A stretch of 64,000 bases of DNA, from positions 5,580,001-5,644,000 of the forward strand of contig JBBMOL010000038.1 in assembly GCA_037954665.1 (NCBI GenBank), in the 5' to 3' direction. Of the stretch, positions 38,404 through 48,330 are shown piece after piece. The notes under the pieces are model-generated. The model saw nothing but the letters and a program-made list of their open reading frames with translations, searched no databases and was not told where the DNA came from. How positions within the stretch are numbered: position 1 is the first letter of the stretch; each line of letters begins with the position of its first letter. This DNA comes from Laguncularia racemosa (Eukaryota; Streptophyta; Magnoliopsida; Myrtales; Combretaceae). The position numbers and the translations under genes were made by a program.

Positions 38404-39756
38404 GTTTCCAGGCAAAGACCCTTAAGGTCTTTCTGAGAGCATCTTAGCAATCTGACCCACCTGATTTTCCAAATTATGTATAGAAGCCTCATGATTTCTT
38501 AGAGTAGCATCTGTTGATTGCTGACGCTGCTCTGAGACTTGAATAAATTTAGCAATCATATCCTCTAGATTGGACTTCTTTTCTGTAACAGGTGGTGGTG
38601 GAGGTCTTTGGAATCCAGGCGTGGGCACATTACCCCTAGGCAATGGTGGATTACTCCATGAAAAATTTGGGTGGTTACGCTAGCCTGGATTATATGTGTT
38701 ACTATAGGGATTGTTTTGGGGTCGTGTGGAATTTCCAACATAGTTAACTTGCTCATTGGTATCTTGGATTATGGAATTGATAGTTGAATCGACTGACTGG
38801 TATTGGGATGGCTGAGACAATGCTATCCCTTCAACCTTCATAGTAAGGGCATCCACTTTTGCAGCAATAGTGGTCATCATATCAACCTCATAAACCCCTA
38901 CTACCCTTTGCTTCAACCAATCGTTACTCCACTGATGATTGTTTTTGGCCATATTTTCAAATAGCTCCAGAGACTCTTCAGGAGTCTTCACATTAAGTGT
39001 ACCAACAGCAGCGGCATCGATGGTTTATTGTGTCGGATAATCGAGCCCGTTATAAAAAGTTGAAACTTGCAGCCAGTTAGGCATTTGGTGGTGTGGGCAC
39101 CGCCTAAGCAATTCCTTGAACCTTATCCAGGCTTCGTGAAGGGGCTCGTTATCTAATTGAATGAATGATGTGATATCGTTCCTTAATTTGGCAGTCTTGG
39201 ATGGTGGAAAGTAAAAGTCTAGAAAAGACTTTGCCAGTTGAGCCCATGTAGTAATGGATTCCCGGTTTAATGAACTTATCCACTGCCTTGCTTTTCCCCT
39301 CAAGGTGAAGGGAAACAACCACAACTTCAACGCCTCTTCAGTCACCCCGTTCTGTTTCATTATGGCACAGATGTCCAGAAACATTTAAATGTGAGCGTGA
39401 GGATCTTCATCAGGTAAGCCGTCAAATTGACACTGATTATGTATCAAATTCATTGTAGAGGCTTTAACTTCGAAGTTATTAGCCTCTATTGCAGGTCTTA
39501 TGATACATGAACCAGTGCTATCTAAAGTTGGCCTAGAATAATCAACCATAGTCCGACGTTGGTCTGCCATTGTTTGAATGTTGACTCTTCTGCTGTTCAC
39601 AGGTTGCTCTTCCTTAGCAACTGAACTTTCGCCTTCACTTGATGATAATTCTCCCTCATTTACTTGTTGCTCTTCAATGCTCTTAGGTTTCCTTCTGAAT
39701 ATCCGATCTATTTCTGGGTCAAAATCAAGAAGTTTTGATGATGAACTCCTTGTCAT
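38404..39756 (-). pseudogene. Athila gag
   Basis: A genuine ATG at 39756 starts MTRSSSSKLLDFDPEIDR. The core has LWLFPFTLRGKARQWISSL and FLDFYFPPSKTAKLRNDIT, a strong Athila gag signature, followed by LHEAWIRFKELLRRCPHH. Pro-rich and coiled-coil-like parts come next (NLEDMIAKFIQVSEQ). Stops interrupt it at 39382-39384, near 39025, at 38680-38682 (where Trp is expected) and at 38422-38424 (where Gln is expected). Gag would form the particle. No CCHC zinc knuckle was seen. Confidence 0.9.
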
Positions 39757-39811
39757 ATACTACCAAGAATAAATGGTTAAATTAGTAAGCGTTGAGCTTT
39801 CTTAATATCGC

Positions 39812-39832
39812 CGATCCCCGGTAACGGCGCCA
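39812..39832 (-). other. primer-binding site, tRNA-Asp type
   Basis: The plus strand here equals the 3' end of plant tRNA-Asp including CCA, with one mismatch over 21 bases (GGTAACGGCGCCA where the tRNA has GGCAACGGCGCCA). It lies 6 bases inside the 5' LTR. This primer is typical of Athila elements. Confidence 0.92.
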
Positions 39833-39838
39833 AAAACT

Positions 39839-41301
39839 TGTTGATGATCATAATCACTCAAGTTTAAAAATCCCTTTCTATGACTCTCTGTTACGATCCA
39901 ATAGGCAAGTGCACCTATCGATTGTAATAGTATAGCACTATGTTCGGGTATCGTATCCTCAAGGATCAGCAAGTACCAGTAATAACTCTAAACCTACTAT
40001 CTAACCGCACAAAATTGAGATGTTTAGTTTTAAATTTAAAATACTTAACAATTCCTATAGCAATTTAAAATAACACAATAACTTGATTACTAAATCCGAT
40101 AACTAAAAACATACCCTACCCTTACTACTCCTCTAATTGTCATGTAACTTCACCCTTTCAATGAACTAGTTAACGGGCAATAGTTATCTCTAAACCGCAG
40201 AGTATCTAACACTAAACTAATGTTCTTTCTAGATTCATTAGCTCCTAATCCCAATCGCTTTGATAAGATCCCTCTTCTATCAAAAACCGATTAGAATTTC
40301 ATTAACACTCTTGAACCCTCAATTAGATCAATTTATCTAAATTAATCTAATACGGAAAATTCACGTTCTCTATCCCTAGATTACATACGAATTCCTTTAT
40401 TCATGCATGATCTATTCAAACAAGAGATTTTCCAATCAACTTCTAAGAAATCAATGCAATTTCAATGCTGGCCATACATCAAATTAGCAACAATATATAA
40501 ACAACATGAATAAATTCAGAGAATTCCACTATTCGCTAACTATGCAAGCAATCCCGCATTACATGACAACTAGAATTCGTAAGGTTCGGGTATGAAATAA
40601 ACTAGCCACTTATGATTTCAAGATACAATTCAATAAAAAAAATGAAGAACCCGTGTGCATAAACACTTCACAAGATAGGATAAATCCGTTGAAGTTGCTT
40701 TTCCTTCCTTAAGCTTTTTCCCTTTCTTCCTCTCTTCTTGGCTCCCTCTCCTCTTTCCTCTGTCCCGCACTCTGTCTCCTTTCTCGGTTCTCCCTGTTTT
40801 CTTTTCTCCTCCCCTTTTTGTCTCTTCTTTTCCCTCTTTTAATTCATGTCCTACTTCTACTTCAGGTGTCTTTTCCTCTTCTGCACTCCGCCCCTTAACG
40901 TTCCCCCTTCTTCCCTTCCAAGGATACTAAAATCTTAGAAGAAGCTTGTAAAAACGCGGAGTTGCATCAACTACACGGCTGTAATACACGGCCGTGTATC
41001 ATGGCCGTGGTTTTTTTTCCCTTTAATGTATTAAATACAAAAAACACGGGGCCCTGGGCCCTGTGATATAAGCCCCATTATTCTCCTGGGTGGGGAAATT
41101 TTTTGGGCACTTTTTTTCATGTAATTTCCCCTTTTTACTCTTGGGGGAACATGTTGATCATTCTTCCTTTATAGGTCCTTTAAACTTCCTGAAACTTTAA
41201 ATAACTCTTCAAGTACCAAAGTCTTTTAAAAAAATAATAACTTACTTCAAAAAAACTCAAAAAACCATAAAAAAAATATAAGTGTTTAATTTTTTCTTTC
41301 A
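39839..41301 (-). repeat. 5' LTR of the Athila element, corrupted at its outer end
   Basis: It is 1,463 bp and matches 28737-30362 closely from 39839 to about 40970. It has roughly one array unit. From about 41010 to its end, alignment with the other LTR shows many homopolymer extensions and substitutions, a pattern more like base-calling errors near the contig end than mutation. Confidence 0.9.
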
Positions 41302-41498
41302 CCTTTCAATTTTGAACATAGGCTTGTTTTGCACTATGTGAAAGTTTGCATTGTTATGTATTAAGGGGGCCCCTTTTTTGGCTTTACTTTTTTTTTTCAA
41401 ATGGGTAATTTAAAAAATGGGAATTTCCCCTTTATGATTCATTGGGGTTTTTGGGTCCAAGGAAAAGTACTAGGTAGGGGTGATGGCATGGGGCAAGA
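41302..41498. other. low-quality sequence at the contig end
   Basis: The sequence is rich in homopolymer runs and abuts the N gap. The preceding LTR end, which can be compared with its partner, shows many apparent base-call errors. No feature can be trusted here apart from the likely CCTTT target duplication at 41302-41306. Confidence 0.6.
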
Positions 41499-41998
41499 NN
41501 NNNNNNNNNNNNNNNNNNNNNNNNNNNNNNNNNNNNNNNNNNNNNNNNNNNNNNNNNNNNNNNNNNNNNNNNNNNNNNNNNNNNNNNNNNNNNNNNNNNN
41601 NNNNNNNNNNNNNNNNNNNNNNNNNNNNNNNNNNNNNNNNNNNNNNNNNNNNNNNNNNNNNNNNNNNNNNNNNNNNNNNNNNNNNNNNNNNNNNNNNNNN
41701 NNNNNNNNNNNNNNNNNNNNNNNNNNNNNNNNNNNNNNNNNNNNNNNNNNNNNNNNNNNNNNNNNNNNNNNNNNNNNNNNNNNNNNNNNNNNNNNNNNNN
41801 NNNNNNNNNNNNNNNNNNNNNNNNNNNNNNNNNNNNNNNNNNNNNNNNNNNNNNNNNNNNNNNNNNNNNNNNNNNNNNNNNNNNNNNNNNNNNNNNNNNN
41901 NNNNNNNNNNNNNNNNNNNNNNNNNNNNNNNNNNNNNNNNNNNNNNNNNNNNNNNNNNNNNNNNNNNNNNNNNNNNNNNNNNNNNNNNNNNNNNNNNN
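41499..41998. other. assembly gap of exactly 500 N
   Basis: A run of 500 N. The round number suggests a placeholder of unknown true size. It separates the two sequence pieces that carry the two inverted arms. Confidence 0.99.
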
Positions 41999-42196
41999 AT
42001 AAAATTTTATAATTCTCTTACTACAATTTAAATTTTAATCCTTTATTAAATAATAAAAGATTCCTTTTTGATTACCTTTCTAAAATTTTTAAAGGGTTTG
42101 GAAATCTTTTATCTCGAAGGGAGCATACTCTATCACATATATTACTTGATTGCCCAGTATACTTGCTACTTTCACATATCATTTCACGAGTGATCA
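41999..42196. other. unique sequence between the gap and the right arm
   Basis: AT-rich sequence with no recognised match in the left arm or elsewhere in the window. No gene was seen. Confidence 0.5.
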
Positions 42197-42626
42197 TAAT
42201 GCATTCACTTTTTAACTGAGTTGACCTTAATAAGAAACCCTAGATATTTAACCACATTTGATTTTTATTTTGGGTTTGATAACTAATCACAAGCAATACA
42301 TATATTACTACATACCTAGGAAGATAAAGGGTTCTCAATTAAAGTCTAAATTTCCACAAATAAGAGCCAATTTCAAAAAATTAAGAGAGAAACATAAGTT
42401 GTATAATTATTCTAATTATTTAGATATTATTCTCAAGTTGTGTTTATACTATTAAACATTATACTAATTACAAGTCCATAGGTTAAGAAGACTCGATTAG
42501 CTTTTTAGCTAAATTAGCCCATATTACCCAGTGCTTATTTACTTAACCCTTATTATATTTTTTAAGTCCAAATTTAGATATCACTAAGGCTTAATTAAAG
42601 GTTTTTGTGCCTTTTGAAAAGTAAAC

Positions 42627-43637
42627 TGATAGGAATCAGACTTTTCCAGGACCTATCACTAGGGCCCGGCTAAAGGACTCTAGAATCTAGTTAGAGGTTT
42701 TTGGGTAGAGAAACCTAACCTTGAGAAGTCTAACTCACTTTCTACATCTTTGCACTATAATTTAGATGCATTTCAACAGGTTCATTTATCAATCTTACAG
42801 GATGCAAAAACACCCTTATTACTGAGTGAATCAGGGTTGTCAACGGAACCTGATTCAAAAGCTTCTTGAAGACCGGCATCATGAAGGACCATTTCTTTAT
42901 ATATTTACTCTTTTATGAACTATTTTGGTTTTGGGACACTTTTATTTCTTTGTAACTTTCATTTAGGGTTAGCCACCTTAAAAGTGACAAACTTATAATT
43001 TTGAGCACTTTTTAACCCTAGGAGTAGCAAGTATAAATACTTGCTTAAGAGAGGGTTTGAGAGGCTTATCATTTTGCAGATTATACACCTCCTTTCATGT
43101 GAGAATTAGGGTTCATACCTTGGTTCCAAACTCTTATCAATTTCAATCCCAAGTGTTGAAATTGTGGCGAGTGCAACATCTTGAAATTGTAAGTTATATC
43201 AATTTCATTTTGTTGTGATTTCTTTTCTTCTCTAGTGTGTCATATCTAGGGTTGAATTGAGATATTTCTTGGTCAGATATACCTCTTATTGTTCACGAAT
43301 CCTTGTACTTATTTGAAGTATTTATCAATTATATTCGGTTCATCATTGAAGATTTCCTTTGGAAGTGTGTTCTTCACTATTTGAAAAGGGATTATTTTGT
43401 CATGGTTTTTCTTTTCTCAAATTGAGGTTTTATTTGCGTGGATTACATGAAATTAGAGTGTTTTTAGAAGGTATTTTCATTGTGGTATTCTAATTATATC
43501 ATTGGATGTTTGGATTTCATCATTTCATCATTAGGGTTCATTTGAAAAGTGCCCTTTGTGGATCCGATTTTGCTTTGACTTGAGATAGTTTTTCTTAAGT
43601 GTTTTGGATGTGCTTTTAAGTGTGTTTAGGCACATCA
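42627..43637 (+). repeat. 5' LTR of element A
   Basis: It is 1,011 bp and starts TGATAGGAATCAGACTTTTC. It differs from 49417-50439 at several percent of positions, with more differences in its first 100 bp, which are coding in the 3' copy. It ends GGCACATCA before the primer site. Confidence 0.93.
43026..43045 (+). promoter_or_regulatory. palindromic TATA region of the LTR promoter
   Basis: AGCAAGTATAAATACTTGCT is a perfect 9-bp inverted repeat around a 2-base centre and contains TATAAATA (43032-43039). The same sequence is in both LTRs of element B (about 9661-9680 and 13337-13356, reversed). It occurs with one arm base changed in the 3' LTR of A (49834-49841 region). It is followed by TTAAGAGAGGGTTTGAG in all copies. 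It probably directs element transcription. Confidence 0.75.
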
Positions 43638-43643
43638 TCTTTT

Positions 43644-43658
43644 TGGTATCAGAGCTCT
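43644..43658 (+). other. primer-binding site of element A, tRNA-Met type
   Basis: TGGTATCAGAGCTCT begins 6 bases after the 5' LTR end. TGGTATCAGAGC is complementary to the 3' end of initiator tRNA-Met. Confidence 0.9.
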
Positions 43659-43997
43659 TGTTGAGAGAAGGGAATTGGTTGTATTCAATTTCGTGGAAGT
43701 GATCATCAATTAGGGTTGATCAAGTGAATACCGCAATAGTGTTGTTGTTGTTGTTTGAGATTGCGAAATTACCTTAGATTGGGATTTGATTTGATGATTG
43801 TTGGAGTTGGTTTGGGAAGGTTATTATATCACTTTATGGTCACTAATTTACGTGGAAGAGCAGAAGTACAAAGTGAAGTTTACTTTAGCAATTTTTTTGA
43901 ACTTGCAAAACTTACCAATTCTTGCCGTGAAATAGCTTGTGGCATGAAGAGTTGTGTTGTTTGTTGTCTTTGAATTCCATTGTGTAATTCTAAATTG

Positions 43998-44038
43998 GTG
44001 GAGTACAATTTGCAGATTATATTAAGTTTGATTAGTAA
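43998..44038 (+). repeat. 41-bp direct repeat flanking the solo-LTR-like insertion
   Basis: The 41 bases from GTGGAGTACAATTTGC to TTTGATTAGTAA are repeated exactly at 45670-45710, on the other side of the insertion. This is far longer than the 4-6 bp made by LTR-element integrase. Confidence 0.9.
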
Positions 44039-44040
44039 AT

Positions 44041-45669
44041 TGATGGGTGTCGAATCCAACAAAAATAAAACCTACTCCTAGACAATTATATGATTTGCAT
44101 ATAGTGGTGAGTAGGGTCGAATCCACAGGGATTGGTAAAGATATTTCTATTCAAAGAGAACAATAAGAAAAAGGAAAATGGGGGGGGGGGTTTGTTTGTG
44201 AATCAAATAAAATAAAACAAGGTAAGAAAATCAGATATTGGTAAAAGCCTAGCCAAAGGAATCAAGATGGTTTAATTCTAGGAATTGATCATCGATGCAA
44301 ATGTTCTCTATTCTTGTTCTAGATAAATTGGTTATGGTTATTAACAAGCTCTAACAACCTATCTCTCCTTACTTCCTCGATAACCTCGGACAAGCGCTTT
44401 GAAATATTTCTCTTATTGATTAAACAACCCTTAGACAAGTGCTTATGATTTAATCTATCAATAGCATTAAGATCTAGAGAGACTACCAATTCATGCTAGT
44501 AGATTATAAGATAACCTATTTAAACATGATCACACACCTCCATAACATGAATTCGATCATCTCTTTTATAACCAAACATGTTATTGCATCACTAAGACTA
44601 GAACAATCAAACAATTACGGATTTGACGTGCTAGTTGACAATATATTAACTTGCTAATTGAGTAGAAGAGCTCTATTCATACCAATCAACAAAGATAATA
44701 ATGACAAAACGATCAGAAGATATATGAATACCCGAAAGCAAAGAATAGAATAAATGCAAGTCAATTAGACCTCACAATTCGTGGAGAATTAAACATCTAT
44801 GACCATTTGGCTAGAAAAGTAGCTTAGCTACACATGTTCATCAATAAAACGAAAATAAAAGATAGAAACATAATGAACCTTGTTGCTTGCTCTGCCTCCA
44901 CGTTTCCTTCTTCAAGATCCAAGATTCCGAGATCAAAAGTTGTCCTAACCCTCTAGGGTTGGCTCTATTTATACTATTAGATGGATAGCATGTGATCTTT
45001 TGCTAGCAAGATACGAAAATATCTTTCCTTTTTCAAGTAGATTTCGAGAAGTGAAGATACGTCTGCCTGGCACGCCCCACCACACGGCCGTGGGTTAAGC
45101 CGTGCCATCCTCTGTGCATATTCTTCAAGTCTTCAACCGCACCCAGTGTGAACCACGGTTACACACACGGCCAGATTTCAAGCCGTGCCTTCGTCTGTGC
45201 ATAATCTTCAAGTCTTCATCCGTGTCCAGTGTGTAGCACGGTTACACCCACGGTTAGATTTCAAGCCGTGTCTTCATCTGGTTGATGTTCCACACTTTCT
45301 TCTCCTTGGCACATCTATCTTCCACCACGGCTTCAAGCACGGTTTATCCCACGGGTTCCACCACGACGGTGCCTTAAGCCGTATCTCTCTCTGTTCAAAG
45401 ACCTCATTTTCGCCTTCTTGTCCAGTGTGTAACACGGTTTGAACCTTGGCCGTGCCTCAAACCGTGCTTCCTCCGGTGGTGTAATTTCTTGTCTTGATCC
45501 AAGTTGTAGATGACTTCTCTAAAATACTTGAATTAGCATCCTTGACTCCATTTAACCTGATTTATCACGATGATAGAATTAAAGTACCATTTCCTTATGA
45601 TTTCTATAAAATCAATAATAATTTAACACAATTTATACTATAAAGATTGAGTATAAAATGGCTCTATCA
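44041..45669 (-). mobile_element. solo-LTR-like insertion in element A
   Basis: The 1,629-bp sequence starts TGATGGGTGTCG and ends CTCTATCA, which fits LTR ends. Near its left end, GGGTCGAATCCACAGGGATT resembles GGGTATCGTATCCTCAGGGAT in the Athila LTR, so it is probably an Athila-type LTR read on the minus strand. It has no coding sequence. A 10-G run lies at 44181-44190. The CACGG repeat array lies in its right part. It sits between primer site and protease, and is flanked by a 41-bp rather than a 5-bp repeat. Confidence 0.7.
45060..45480 (-). repeat. CACGG/CCGTG repeat array in the solo LTR
   Basis: CAGTGTG blocks occur at 45144 and 45227 (83 bp apart) and again at about 45423, with shared TCTGTGCATA, TTCAAGTCTTCA, CACGGTTACAC and AAGCCGTG(C/T)C motifs. 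The period is less regular than in the Athila and copia arrays. The unit resembles the Athila 3'-region unit in having CGTG elements next to CTCTGTGCAT. Confidence 0.75.
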
Positions 45670-46119
45670 GTGGAGTACAATTTGCAGATTATATTAAGTT
45701 TGATTAGTAAGGAATTATTTGAATTCAAATCATATGCAATTAAGTTGTGGGAGTTAATGATTGCTATTTGAATTTGAATTCATTGTTACCAATTGAGGAA
45801 GGCTTGCAATAAGTGAAGTTATTTGAATTTCAAATTGAAAGTTGCTGCCTATAGTAGGATTCGGAATTCATTTTGGGAAAGTTACTTATTAATCTTTTGT
45901 CTTCATTATTTTCCGTGGAAGTTGAAGTCTACTTGTAATCAATATTCACCTTGTTGTTGCCATAGAAGTTACTACATCTTAATTGTTGTTGTTGCTTGTG
46001 TGTTGCCATGGAGTGAACTTGTGGAAATTAAAATTGTTGCACCGTGATCTTAAAAGGAGTGGGGAATATTGTTCACGTGTTGATTGAGTTGAATTCCACA
46101 ATGTCTAGTGAAATGCTTT

Positions 46120-46622
46120 AATATGCTAATGTATTACGACGCTCATTACGTACACTTGCTAGTAAGGTGGAAGAACAAAGGAAAAATTTATTCCACACTT
46201 CTTGTAGGATACAAGGAAATTTGTGTGTCCTAATAATAGATGGTGGTAGTTGTACTAATGTAGTAGCTGCATCGTTGGTATCGAAGCTAAAGCTTTCAAC
46301 TATTCCACATCCTAAACCTTATAAACTACATTGGCTTAATGATCAAGGGAGTTTGTATGTTACCCAAAGAGCTAGGGTACGCTTCAGTATAGGGGACAAG
46401 TATTGTGATGAAATTGAGTGTGATATCTTACCCATGTGTGCATCTCATATTTTGCTTGGTAGACCTTGGTTATATGACAGAAGGGTCTTACATGATGGCT
46501 TCAGAAATACATATATGTTTCAAAAGGAGGGCAAGCGAATTATTCTGAATCCTATGCCACCTTCAAGGTCCATAATGTCTAGCAACAGATTAATCGACCA
46601 TCAGAGGCTAAGAAGGTTTTGA
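46120..46622 (+). pseudogene. element A protease, after a gag deletion
   Basis: The open part starts at EEQRKNLFHTSCRIQGN and has LIIDGGSCTNV (DGGS active site, GAT at 46239-46241), then HILLGRPWLYD. It is closely similar to the protease of element B. Directly upstream, a possible gag start (ATGTCTAGTGAAATG at about 46101) is followed within 10 bases by sequence equivalent to the gag-protease linker. About the whole of gag has therefore been removed. The protease frame itself is intact, but there is no polyprotein to process. Confidence 0.8.
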
Positions 46623-47760
46623 TTCAAAATAACGTTTCTGAGGGGAAAAAGGTATTGTTGATGGGACAGGGTGAGATGGAGAGATTAATCACAGAGGAGG
46701 CTCTAACATACTTACTTCAGTTGAGATTTGTCTTAGGGCTACGGGAATCACAACCTCTACCTCCAGCAGTTTCTCAGGTATTAAATGAGTATACTGACAT
46801 TTTTCCTGATGATTTGCCAGCAGGATTACCACCCTTGAGAGGAATAGAGCATGCCATTGATCTTATGCCCGGTTCAGTGTTACCAAACCGACCCGCATAT
46901 CGCATGAATCCTGAGGAGGCTAAGGAATTGAAACGTCAGGTAGATGAATTGGTGGAACGAGGGTTTCTTAGAGAGAGTCTCAACCCATGCGCTGTTCCCA
47001 CCCTTCTTATTCCCAAGAAGGATGGAACTTGAGAATGTACATTGATAGCAGAGCCATCAACAAAATCACCATTAAATACAGGTATCCTATTCCTAGACTT
47101 GATGATATGTTGGATGAGCTGTATGGTTCACAGATTTTCTCCAAAGTTGACCTTAAAAGCAGATATCACCAGATTCAGATGAGGGAAGGGGATGAATGGA
47201 AGACCGCTTTTAAAACACGTCATGGACTGTACGAATGGTTGGTTATGCCCTTTGGTTTGAGTAATGCTCCTAGTACTTTTATGAGATTGATGAACCATGT
47301 ACTGAAGGAGTTCTTAGGAAAAATTTTTGTGGTTTATTTTGATGATATACTAATCTACAGCAAAGACCTAGAACAACATGTGGAGCATCTTCGGGCAGTA
47401 TTCTCAGTATTGAAGGCACAACAGTTATTTGCGAATTTTCAGAAGTGTTCCTTTTGTCAAACTGAGGTAACATTTTTGGGTTTTGTTGTGTCAGGTACAG
47501 GAGTTAAGATGGATGAGGAGAAAGTGAGGGCAGTTAAGGAATGGCCAACACCCACTTCAGTTACTAAGGTAAAAAGTTTTCATGGGCTTGCATCTTTTTA
47601 TAGACGCTTTGTCCAAAATTTCAGTAGCATTGTCAGCCCTCTCACAGAACTGACTAAGAAGAGTGTTCCTTTCATCTGGAGTGAAAAAGGCCTAGAGGAG
47701 TGTCAAAGAGATCAAAGAAAAACTTACTTGTGCCCCATTACTGGTCTTACCTGATTTTGA
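46619..47760 (+). pseudogene. element A reverse transcriptase, two frameshifts
   Basis: The RT entry region (AYRMNPEEAKELKRQ, LRESLNPCAVPTLLIPKKDG) ends near 47032 at a stop caused by a missing G in the GGAACTTGG context. The frame resumes as RMYIDSRAINKIT, YRYPIPRLDDML, FKTRHGLYEWLVMPFGLSNA and the catalytic YFDD at 47335-47346. The thumb region has SFHGLASFYRRFVQNFS. A second frameshift falls near 47700. RT would copy element RNA into DNA. The motif set points to the chromovirus group, probably CRM. Confidence 0.92.
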
Positions 47761-48330
47761 CAAAATTTTTGAATTGGAATGTGATGCTTCAGGGATTGGA
47801 ATTGGTGCTGTATTAATGCAGGAGAAGAGGCCTATAGCATATTTTAGTGAAAAGTTGAGTGGAGAAACTTTGAACTATTCTATATATGATAAGGAATTTT
47901 ATTCCTTAGTTAGGGCTCTCATGACGTGGCAGCATTATCTCATCCCAAAGGAGTTTATTATTTATACAGATCATGAATCTTTGAAACATTTCAAGGGTCA
48001 ACATAATTTGTCTAAGCACCAGGCTAAGTGGGTGGAATTTCTGGAAGGTTTTGCTTATGTGATTAAGTACAAAAAGGGCAATCAGAATATTGTTGCTGAT
48101 GCTTTATCACGACGATATGTACTAATCACTTCTCTTCAGTCAAAATTATTGGGTTTCGAGCTGTTGAAGGAACAATATGTATGTGATGAGGAATTCAAAA
48201 TTATCATGGATAAGTGTCTTGGAGGCGGGATGTATGCTGGTTATTGTGTGATAGATGGCTTTCTTTATAAATCAGGAAAACTTTGTATTCCATCTGGATC
48301 TGTGAAGGAATTATTGGTGAGGGAAGCACA
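47761..48330 (+). pseudogene. element A RNase H
   Basis: It shows ELECDASGIGIGAVLMQ, FSEKLSG, KEFYSLVRAL, IIYTDHESLKHF and NIVADALSRR in the usual order, so catalytic Asp and Glu positions appear kept. The frame continues without a break into the integrase zinc-binding region (REAHAGGLSGHFG). Confidence 0.88.

Larger units (their letters stand above)
28737..41301 (-). mobile_element. Athila-type Ty3/gypsy retrotransposon
   Basis: The order on the minus strand is: 5' LTR (41301-39839), tRNA-Asp primer site, gag, protease, RT, RNase H, integrase, an Athila-type 3' ORF, polypurine tract, 3' LTR (30362-28737). Both LTRs have TG...CA ends. The flanks are CCTAT on the left and CCTTT on the right (41302-41306), where the sequence is of poor quality, so a 5-bp duplication with one base-call error is likely. 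All coding parts carry stops. It lies between the two arms of the inverted duplication. Confidence 0.93.

Noticed and set aside
41401..42031. Two open frames of about 200 codons across the gap
   Set aside because: They consist almost entirely of N and only appear open because N codons are not read as stops.
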